Part shown: in pieces, positions 22,981 to 28,543 of the stretch | Layout of the letters: each line of letters starts with the position of its first letter | Numbering within the stretch: position 1 is the stretch's first letter | Virus record (IMG/VR): IMGVR_UViG_3300046529_000277 | Location: 1 to 40,180 of that record | From: a virus | Length of the DNA: 40,180 nt | Reading direction: 5' to 3' (one strand) | Notes under the pieces: generated by a model | What the model was told of the DNA's origin: nothing | Databases searched by the model: none | What the model saw: only the letters and a program-made list of their open reading frames with translations | Program-made: the position numbers and the translations under genes

Positions 22981-23159
22981 GCTGGATTGAGACCGAGGAC
23001 GGGGACACAGACGTCGTCCTCGGCGACTGCCGTGCGTGCCGAGAGCTGGTCGGCACGCTGCACATAGCTGACGTGGTCGGCGACACCTTCGAGATTGGCC
23101 TAGCGTCCCGGCGGGTGCTGCTCCACTTCGCCGCCGTGCTACACCTTCCCGCCCCGTAG
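22977..23159 (+). CDS. Small 60-aa protein, last gene of the plus-strand island
   Basis: GTG 22977 overlapping the previous stop (GTGA). Contains CRACREL, a strand pair (GTLHIADVVGDTFEIGL) and a hydrophobic end. Function unknown. A strong hairpin follows. Confidence 0.6.
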   Translation: MSWIETEDGDTDVVLGDCRACRELVGTLHIADVVGDTFEIGLASRRVLLHFAAVLHLPAP

Positions 23160-23170
23160 CAGCACCTAGG

Positions 23171-23205
23171 AAGCCCCCGGAACCGTCCATCGGTCCCGGG
23201 GGCTT
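23171..23205. terminator. Bidirectional terminator between convergent genes
   Basis: AAGCCCCCGG pairs with CCGGGGGCTT (10 bp) between the end of the plus-strand island (23159) and the end of the minus-strand gene (23217). It lacks a long T run, but the position fits a shared terminator. Confidence 0.75.
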
Positions 23206-23216
23206 CGTCGTGTCTG

Positions 23217-23681
23217 TCATGCCGCTAGACGGTCGTCTGCGGTGCTGTAGCGGGCGATGTGCTCCGGGGCTGCCCCGTAGCCTTCAGCGGGCCGCAGACG
23301 GGCCAGACAGGCGGGTGGGACGTCGTCCCAATCGGCAGCCCACACGTAGGAGTTCACGAACTGTCCCACGTCGCTCCGGTGCCACTCCCCCACGGCGCAC
23401 AGGAACCTACTCGTCACGCCGCGCGCTGCTATTCGGAACCCGGTTGCGTCCTCGGTCAGCAGACGGCGAGCGGCATAGCCGCCGAGGGTGGCGACCAGGG
23501 GGCCACACTCAGCCGGTCCACGGACTAGTTCAACGAAGGTGACGTTCGCCAAAGATGGGGCAGGCACCCACACGACGCGTCCCGAAGGGCGGCGGGTAGG
23601 GATCGTCACGTGCAGCTCGACGCGGTACATCCCGGAGTTCATGACGGAATCTTCACATCCGCTTAGTGTGGCGGGCGTCAC
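23217..23681 (-). CDS. Unknown 154-aa protein at end of early block
   Basis: GTG 23681, or ATG at 23642 or 23630; no start has a strong ribosome site. The body (MYRVELHVTIPTRRPSGRVV, VTFVELVRGPAECGPLVATL, LTEDATGFRIAARGV) suggests strands and short helices. It is the last leftward gene, convergent with the lysogeny island. No family recognised. Confidence 0.6.
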   Translation of the reverse strand: MTPATLSGCEDSVMNSGMYRVELHVTIPTRRPSGRVVWVPAPSLANVTFVELVRGPAECGPLVATLGGYAARRLLTEDATGFRIAARGVTSRFLCAVGEWHRSDVGQFVNSYVWAADWDDVPPACLARLRPAEGYGAAPEHIARYSTADDRLAA

Positions 23682-23764
23682 CCGATCGGCCGACAGAAAT
23701 TTACGGGCCTCTAACGCTACGGGCGTACAACGCTCTCACCCGCAGGTATGACACCGTGATATGT

Positions 23765-23818
23765 AAGAATTGACTGTGTGTTAACTTACCCTCCGGTAAG
23801 TTACCGGCGGTAACACCG
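23765..23818. promoter_or_regulatory. Dyad-rich control region upstream of 23217 gene
   Basis: In 23682-23830, no gene fits. It contains AACTTACC-CTCC-GGTAAGTT (about 23782-23801) and the dyad GTTACC-GGC-GGTAAC (about 23802-23816), with an AT-rich ATATGTAAGAATTGACT stretch alongside. The second dyad and the following ACACCGAGGGCAC recur at 18946-18970 almost exactly. Probably a promoter with operators. Confidence 0.55.
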
Positions 23819-23825
23819 AGGGCAC

Positions 23826-23858
23826 AAAAAAAGGTCCTCCTCACGTGAGGAGGACCTT
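23826..23858 (-). terminator. Palindrome copy 8 (28 bp) followed by T7: factor-independent terminator
   Basis: The extended palindrome AAGG...CCTT at 23831-23858 is followed on the minus strand by seven T residues, 13 nt after the stop of the 211-aa gene. This copy clearly looks like a working terminator. Confidence 0.88.
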
Positions 23859-23871
23859 CGGCGAGGCCGGT

Positions 23872-24504
23872 TCAGTCGGCCCATTCCATGCCCGCGAAGC
23901 ACGCCCGGAGCCAGCGAGCGGCGTCTTCGTCGAGGGTGATGGACACCGGGCCGCGAAGTTCGTCGTCAGCGAGGATGCGCACGCCGGTCCCGCCCTCGAC
24001 CTCGACCTGAGTAGCCGAGATCACGTCGGACAGGTTCAGCTTCGAGCGCTTCAGCGAACCGGCAAGCTCGGCCGTGATTTGGACGGTCAGCGACGGGACG
24101 TTTGCCATGGGGGCTTCCTTGATCTCGGCGGGCTTCGGGGTGTTCATAGGCTTGTGGGCGCGAAGGCGACCGGTTCCCCGGTTGACCGTCCCTTCCTTGC
24201 CACAGTCGACACACTTCGACATGACGCGCTTCGGGTTCACGACGCCCGTGTTCGGGCACATCACCTCGGCCTCGACCTCGACGACCGGGGCGGGTGTGGC
24301 ATCCGGGGTGGTGCTGACCTCGACGACCGCAATCGGCTTCCGGCCGTCGACACCCTTCGCAGCGAGAGCAGCGCTACCGTGGAACGAACCGGCGTACTCG
24401 GCACCATCGGCGTTGCGGTACACCGCAGCGTGCGTGTAGGTCCGGGCCGTGGTCCGGGTGAACGTCTCGCCGTTCCACTGTGCGTAGTAAGTGGTCTTCG
24501 CCAT
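23872..24504 (-). CDS. Zinc-ribbon protein of unknown function (211 aa)
   Basis: ATG 24504 with GGGAG 7 nt upstream. The N-terminal 60 residues (TTYYAQWNGETFTRTTARTY ... AVYRNADG) look like a small beta domain. The centre has four Cys in a zinc-ribbon arrangement (VMCPNTG ... SKCVDCGKEG, about residues 92-115). The C-terminal 80 residues (VPSLTVQITAELAGSLKRSK ... TLDEDAARWLRACFAG) are alpha/beta, and TITDPDD/TLDEDA motifs are echoed in the next gene upstream. It is preceded by a terminator-palindrome-GTGCTACTGT module, so it is probably an independent, well-expressed transcript. Confidence 0.75.
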   Translation of the reverse strand: MAKTTYYAQWNGETFTRTTARTYTHAAVYRNADGAEYAGSFHGSAALAAKGVDGRKPIAVVEVSTTPDATPAPVVEVEAEVMCPNTGVVNPKRVMSKCVDCGKEGTVNRGTGRLRAHKPMNTPKPAEIKEAPMANVPSLTVQITAELAGSLKRSKLNLSDVISATQVEVEGGTGVRILADDELRGPVSITLDEDAARWLRACFAGMEWAD

Positions 24505-24534
24505 GGTCCCGCTCCCTCTCTCGCTGCTGACTTG

Positions 24535-24547
24535 AGAACAGTAGCAC
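24535..24547 (-). promoter_or_regulatory. Shared 13-mer GTGCTACTGTTCT, possible extended -10
   Basis: Minus strand; immediately downstream of palindrome copy 9 and 30 nt before the start of the 211-aa gene. The identical 13-mer follows copy 14 at 37613-37625. TGC-TACTGT resembles an extended -10 box. Confidence 0.55.
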
Positions 24548-24548
24548 C

Positions 24549-24568
24549 TCCTCCTCACGTGAGGAGGA
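24549..24568. repeat. Intergenic palindrome, copy 9 (20 bp)
   Basis: Half-site TCCTCCTCAC; the two outer pairs are lost on one side. It lies between a dedicated terminator and the 211-aa gene. Confidence 0.9.
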
Positions 24569-24579
24569 CCTAAAACGAG

Positions 24580-24601
24580 AAAACCCCCGCCGAAGCGGGG
24601 G
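24580..24601 (-). terminator. Terminator with TTCG tetraloop
   Basis: Minus strand CCCCCGC-TTCG-GCGGGGG followed by TTTT, 8 nt after the stop of the small gene at 24610. Confidence 0.88.
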
Positions 24602-24609
24602 AAGTCTCG

Positions 24610-24834
24610 TCAGGCTGCGTCGGACTCGATCAGTTGGAACCGCTCCCCCGGGCCGTCCGGGGACTGCCACGCGGTAAGCGCCTCGGCGAGGAATTCGACC
24701 AGCGCGTGAACGTCGTCCGGGTCGGTGATGGTCACCTCGACGTCGCCCCGCAGGTCGTCCGTTGCCTTGAACCTGATCTTCCCTCGGGCCGAGAAGTTCA
24801 GGCTGTGCAAGTCGTGAAGTTCGAGCTTCGGCAC
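24610..24834 (-). CDS. Small 74-aa protein
   Basis: GTG 24834 with GGAGAG 7 nt upstream. The sequence (PKLELHDLHSLNFSARGKIR, GDVEVTITDPDDVHALVEFL, EALTAWQS) gives a strand-strand-helix pattern. Its TITDPDDVHALVEF segment resembles the C-terminus of the neighbouring 211-aa protein (SITLDEDAARWLRA) and the 57-aa protein, suggesting a family of small related domains. No function known. Confidence 0.7.
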   Translation of the reverse strand: MPKLELHDLHSLNFSARGKIRFKATDDLRGDVEVTITDPDDVHALVEFLAEALTAWQSPDGPGERFQLIESDAA

Positions 24835-24867
24835 TTCGTCTCTCCGTTCGTCGAGTGGTACGGGTCG

Positions 24868-24879
24868 GGACCGTAGCAC
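24868..24879 (-). promoter_or_regulatory. GTGCTACGGTCC, relative of the GTGCTACTGT motif
   Basis: Minus strand, in the gap before the 74-aa gene; ten of twelve bases match the shared motif at 24535 and 37613, but no palindrome precedes it. Confidence 0.35.
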
Positions 24880-24885
24880 GCCCGA

Positions 24886-25122
24886 CTAGGGCAAGTCGAG
24901 AACCATGGCCAGCAGATCGCGAAGGTCCGCCGCCCCCTCCTCGGTCAGCTGAACGTTCGTGATGTCGATGTTCCGACCAGCGATGTACCGGGCTTTGACC
25001 GTGATGGTCTTCTCGCCCCGGGTGTTCGTCGTCCGGGCGACCGTCGGCTGTTCGAGGGTCACGCCGAGGTTTTCCCGGCGGCGCTTCAACATCGCATCGA
25101 ACAGTGGCAGTTGGTCAGACAC
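24886..25122 (-). CDS. Small 78-aa protein
   Basis: GTG 25122, which overlaps the end of the 57-aa gene by 8 nt. N-terminus SDQLPLFDAMLKRRRENLGV is followed by a strand-rich part (EKTITVKARYIAGRNIDITN) and a helix (EEGAADLRDLLAMVLDLP). Same strand-then-helix layout as its neighbours. Unknown function. Confidence 0.7.
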   Translation of the reverse strand: MSDQLPLFDAMLKRRRENLGVTLEQPTVARTTNTRGEKTITVKARYIAGRNIDITNVQLTEEGAADLRDLLAMVLDLP

Positions 25123-25288
25123 CGGCGTTCACCATCGCGTCGAGCATGGCCGACCCGGCGTCGGTGATGTGGACCGTTGCGGTCGTCTCGCCCGCGATGT
25201 TCCGAAGGTGCGCGTCGAACCCGCCCCCGGCAACCGCCGTGACCTCGATGGTCGAGCCGTCAGCGTTCGTGATGGTCATGTTCTTCAT
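25115..25288 (-). CDS. Small 57-aa protein
   Basis: ATG 25288 after an AGGAGAGAGACC ribosome site like those of several early genes. Reads MKNMTITNADGSTIEVTAVA, then LRNIAGETTATVHITDAGSA and a short helix (MLDAMVNAGV). The ending is coupled to the 78-aa gene. It belongs with the strand-helix small proteins around it; unknown function. Confidence 0.7.
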   Translation of the reverse strand: MKNMTITNADGSTIEVTAVAGGGFDAHLRNIAGETTATVHITDAGSAMLDAMVNAGV

Positions 25289-25340
25289 GGTCTCTCTCCT
25301 GAAATCGCGCGTGCCTAGCGGCAGTTGGTAGGGGGACGGA

Positions 25341-26159
25341 CTAGATGGAGTAAGCGGCGGCGTACATCTCGGCGAACTTGGCCTTACCGAGCGAGCGAAT
25401 GACCTTGATCCGGTTACGGGCTATTCCGTGGTCCGTGCTCAACTCTTCGTCGTGCTCGGTGCCGTAGAAGCCGATCGGGTCAATTCCCGTCAGCGCCTTA
25501 AGGACTATTTGGTTCTGCCGACCCATGCGGTCGAGGGTCGCGTGAACCTGGTCGGTCGTGGCCTGTCGCCGGGCACGCTCGAAGTCGGACGGCTCCAACA
25601 GGTCGGCCGGTACCCCGATCTTCTCCGCGAGCAGGTCAGCGAGGGTCATGTCTCCGTCGAGCCCGTCAGCGCCACCCCCGACAGGCACGTCAAGCGACTG
25701 CATGCCCTGGTACGAAAGCCGGGCCGCGAGTGCCATTTCCGGGGAGAGGCGGCGCTTAGCGGTGACCATCTCGGCATCCTGTGCGATCTTCTCGGCGGCG
25801 TATGCGTCGCCATTGGCGAGCGAAAGCGCAGTCTCGAATATCGCGGCGACCTCGCGGGAAACTCCCTGTCGCCTTTCGGACTTCCGCTCATTCGACATGT
25901 GACCCTGAACGGTCGTGTCGACGAACACGAAGAACTCGGCGACCGTGGAACCGGTGAACCGGCTAATTCCCTCCCACACGGCTATCCGGCCGATCTGTGC
26001 GAGGTCTTCGCACAGGTTCTCGTCGAGCCGTCCGCCGATCCCGGCGAAGCGGCGAGCGAGCTGCAAAACCCTTTCCTCGGTCGCTTCGATCACGGCGGTA
26101 ACGGCCGAGAGGTCGTTGTTCTTCGCGTCGCTGATCTGCTCGAAGGTCAGGTCAATCAT
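25341..26159 (-). CDS. Sigma-70-like RNA polymerase sigma factor
   Basis: 272 aa from ATG 26159. Residues about 45-100 match sigma region 2: ENLCEDLAQIGRIAVWEGIS ('DLxQxGxIxVWEGIxRF') followed by AEFFVFVDTTVQGHMSNERK, in the place of the usual Phe/Thr-rich helix that binds the -10 element and core polymerase. The C-terminal part (RQATTDQVHATLDRMGRQNQ ... ELSTDHGIARNRIKVIRSLG) fits a region 4 helix-turn-helix. The middle is family-specific. It would redirect host RNA polymerase to phage promoters, perhaps the shared AT-rich modules or the GTGCTACTGT sites. One 16-bp element lies 38 nt upstream. The call is by motif pattern; recognised promoters are unknown. Confidence 0.75.
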   Translation of the reverse strand: MIDLTFEQISDAKNNDLSAVTAVIEATEERVLQLARRFAGIGGRLDENLCEDLAQIGRIAVWEGISRFTGSTVAEFFVFVDTTVQGHMSNERKSERRQGVSREVAAIFETALSLANGDAYAAEKIAQDAEMVTAKRRLSPEMALAARLSYQGMQSLDVPVGGGADGLDGDMTLADLLAEKIGVPADLLEPSDFERARRQATTDQVHATLDRMGRQNQIVLKALTGIDPIGFYGTEHDEELSTDHGIARNRIKVIRSLGKAKFAEMYAAAYSI

Positions 26160-26197
26160 GGTGTTTCTCCAGTCAGTGAGTGCCTTTGCCCGTTGGG

Positions 26198-26214
26198 GAA
26201 CGGGAAGGTTTCAT
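26198..26214 (-). promoter_or_regulatory. 16-bp asymmetric element, copy D
   Basis: Minus strand ATGAAACCTTCCCGTTC, 38 nt upstream of the sigma-like gene. The following bases (CCCAACGGG) could pair with CCCGTT. Confidence 0.85.
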
Positions 26215-26290
26215 CTGACGGGGGCACACCGGCCCTAGCGCATGGAGACGTGCATCACGGCTGCCAGAAGGCACAGCTCAGGCACGGCGA

Positions 26291-26322
26291 AGCCCCCGTC
26301 ATGGGGTGCTCTGACGGGGGCT
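26291..26322 (-). terminator. Hairpin AGCCCCCGTCA/TGACGGGGGCT
   Basis: Perfect 11-bp stem with a 10-nt loop and no T run on either strand. Terminator or stable leader element upstream of the sigma gene. Confidence 0.55.
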
Positions 26323-26451
26323 AGCGCTAGGACCACGTCGTTGCAGGGCTGACAAGAACATGGGTGTCAGGGGTTCCGCAACGGGCTTACTGGCAACGAT
26401 GACGCTTAGTACTTCGGGCGTCTACCGTTGTTTCGATGGTGCAACGGGGGT

Positions 26452-26498
26452 TCATCCTTCGGATGTACGAAGTGCATGGGTGTACTCCGGAAGGATGA
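26452..26498. ncRNA. Long two-part hairpin, possible structured RNA
   Basis: TCATCCTTC (26452-26460) pairs with GAAGGATGA (26490-26498). Inside it GGATGTAC pairs with GTACTCC with one bulge, around a short GAAGTGCATGGGT loop. No gene overlaps. Strand of expression unknown. Confidence 0.4.
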
Positions 26499-26575
26499 GA
26501 GATGTAACGAAGGTGTGAAGCTGGTCGGGCCGTCAGCCGAACCGGCCTAAAGAATCTTGAAAAAACCTCGCCGAA

Positions 26576-26599
26576 GGTCCTCCTCACGTGAGGAGGACC
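26576..26599 (-). repeat. Intergenic palindrome, copy 10 (24 bp), with T6 downstream
   Basis: Located 32 nt after the DNA polymerase stop; on the minus strand it is followed by CCTTCGGCGAGG then TTTTTT, so it probably terminates the replication operon. The flank CTTCGGCGAGG also flanks copy 8. Confidence 0.92.
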
Positions 26600-26631
26600 A
26601 CCACGGGTGACCGGAGCGTCACACAAAGTTC

Positions 26632-28482
26632 TTAGAAGTCGGCCCCGTAGAGACTCCCCCACGACCGCCCGCCGACCTCGGCTTCGGCACCGATCGGCAC
26701 CCCGAACAGGTCCATGGTCATGGCCCGCTCGAACTCGGTCGCGAGGTCGCGTGCCTGGCCAGCGGGCACCGAGGCGAGCATTTCGTCATGGATGGGCAGG
26801 CGCATGTATTCGAGAAGACCGGCCTCCTCCATGTTCAAAAGGGACTGCCCGAGGACGTCACGCGCCGCTGACTGGCACGCGTAATTCACGACCGCGTAAG
26901 TACGGTCCCGGTCGAGCGGAAGTCGGCGACCGGTGGCACTGACGTGCACCATTCCGGTATCCCGTGCTTCACGCTGCCAGCGAGAGGACGCACGCTTGAT
27001 TTCCGGGTACACGGAGTCATACGCCCTGATGGCGCGCTGAACGTCGTCCATCGGGGCACCGGTCTGCCGGGCAATCGTGGCAGCGCCACCCCCGTAGACC
27101 TTCCCGAAGCCGACGCCCTTACAGAGCTTTCGGTGTTTCTTCGTGAAGTTCGGCCCGAAGACCAGCCGGGCCGTGAAGTCGTGCAAGTCTTCGCCGGACC
27201 GGATCGCCTCCTTCATACGCTTCACGTCGGCGAGGGCAGCCAACACGCGCATCTCGACGGCCGCGAAGTCGGTCGACACGATGACGTGCCCCTCCTCGGC
27301 GAGGAGGCACCGACGGATCATCTGATCCGAGGACGGAAGCGTTTGCAGTGCGGGCCGCACGATGGACATGCGCCCCGTGCGTGCCTGAAGTGAGTTGATG
27401 TGCGGGTGCACGCGCCCGTCAGCGTCGACCGTGTCGAGGAACGTCCCGATGTACGCGCTGCGCCACTTACCGGCGCGCTTCGAGCGGAGCACGGCCGAGG
27501 CGAGCGGGTTCGGCGTGCGCGTGCCGAGGGGGTTCCACTGGAGATCAATGTCAGCCATGGCGCACAGCACGGCCTTATCCACCTTCAGGGCACCGGACGC
27601 CGTCCGCTCGGTCAGCAACTCCCCCATGCCTAGCAGAGCTTCGGCAATCTGCGCCGTCGAGTTGACGTTGTCGACGCCGTACCGACCGGCCTTCTCGGCC
27701 TCGGTCGCCGACTCATACGCAAGGGTCGAGTCGAGCCCGCGCGTAAAGTCTTCGTCGAGGACCATCCCGGTCCGCTGCATGATCGCGCAGATACGCGCTA
27801 TCTCGTGTTCGTACTGCGCCAACCGGGGCCGCACGCCGAGGAATTCGAGCTTCGCCGTCAGCTTCGGGTACAGCCGGGCCGTCAGGATGACGTCTAGACC
27901 GGCGTACAGGTTGTAGGTCGGGTGGTCGAGGTCGATACCGGCCCAACCGGTCTCCTTCGTCAGCCCGAGGGACCGGAAGACCGCCGTCAGGTCGCCCTGA
28001 GTGTCCGGCGCGCTCTGGTCGACGTAGTACGCCGACAGAGGCTTCAACCCCGTTCCGATACCGCCCTCTTGTGGCTGCCGGGGGTCGACCAGCGAAGCGA
28101 GAATCTTCGTGTCGGTCGTCTTCTTAGCGAGGACTTCGAGGGGCACGCCCGCATGCCGGTCGATGACCAGCCAATCGAAGGCAGCGTTGTGGATCAGGAA
28201 GTTAGCTTCCCGGACGCTGAGCGCCCACCGGGCCGCCTCGGCGAACGCGCCCCCTCGCTCCCAGTGAATGACGAACGCCATGTGCGCATCACCGAACTGA
28301 ACCGTCCGCAGACGGTAGCCCGTGCTGAAGATATCGAGGCCGGTCGTCTCGGTGTCGAGGGCGACGTCACCCCGTTGTGCGGTCCGGAGGAACCACGCTC
28401 GGAACGTGCCGAGGTCTTCGGCGTTCTCAGGTATGCAGACCGTGACAGTCTCGCCAGCCACGCCGTGGTAATACGTCTTCAT
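26632..28482 (-). CDS. DNA polymerase I (family A) with 3'-5' exonuclease
   Basis: 616 aa from ATG 28482, with GGGGAG 5 nt upstream; the longer frame to 28500 is unnecessary. Exonuclease motif I is ALDTETTGLD (D43, E45). Polymerase motif A is VSTDFAAVEMRVLAALAD (near 400), motif B is KLCKGVGFGKVYGGG (near 460), and motif C is IHDEM (near 563), all intact. It replicates phage DNA with the primase/helicase encoded just upstream, 61 nt away across palindrome copy 11. Confidence 0.95.
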   Translation of the reverse strand: MKTYYHGVAGETVTVCIPENAEDLGTFRAWFLRTAQRGDVALDTETTGLDIFSTGYRLRTVQFGDAHMAFVIHWERGGAFAEAARWALSVREANFLIHNAAFDWLVIDRHAGVPLEVLAKKTTDTKILASLVDPRQPQEGGIGTGLKPLSAYYVDQSAPDTQGDLTAVFRSLGLTKETGWAGIDLDHPTYNLYAGLDVILTARLYPKLTAKLEFLGVRPRLAQYEHEIARICAIMQRTGMVLDEDFTRGLDSTLAYESATEAEKAGRYGVDNVNSTAQIAEALLGMGELLTERTASGALKVDKAVLCAMADIDLQWNPLGTRTPNPLASAVLRSKRAGKWRSAYIGTFLDTVDADGRVHPHINSLQARTGRMSIVRPALQTLPSSDQMIRRCLLAEEGHVIVSTDFAAVEMRVLAALADVKRMKEAIRSGEDLHDFTARLVFGPNFTKKHRKLCKGVGFGKVYGGGAATIARQTGAPMDDVQRAIRAYDSVYPEIKRASSRWQREARDTGMVHVSATGRRLPLDRDRTYAVVNYACQSAARDVLGQSLLNMEEAGLLEYMRLPIHDEMLASVPAGQARDLATEFERAMTMDLFGVPIGAEAEVGGRSWGSLYGADF

Positions 28483-28501
28483 GTGCTCTCCCCATGGCAA
28501 A

Positions 28502-28527
28502 GGGTCCTCCTCACGTGAGGAGGACCC
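28502..28527. repeat. Intergenic palindrome, copy 11 (26 bp)
   Basis: Perfect palindrome 16 nt after the primase/helicase stop codon and 19 nt before the DNA polymerase start. Confidence 0.95.
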
Positions 28528-28543
28528 CTATCGGCGTGCTCTG

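Larger units (their letters stand above)
26160..26631. other. Structured non-coding region between DNA polymerase and sigma factor
   Basis: 472 bp with no convincing gene. In minus-strand order it holds palindrome copy 10 followed by T6 (26576-26599), a long hairpin at 26452-26498, a hairpin at 26291-26322 and the 16-bp element copy D. It could encode a small RNA or serve as a long leader for the sigma gene. Confidence 0.6.

Noticed and set aside
26387-26662. 91-aa minus-strand frame downstream of DNA polymerase
   Set aside because: Runs through palindrome copy 10 and a long hairpin, with no ribosome site; better seen as non-coding.
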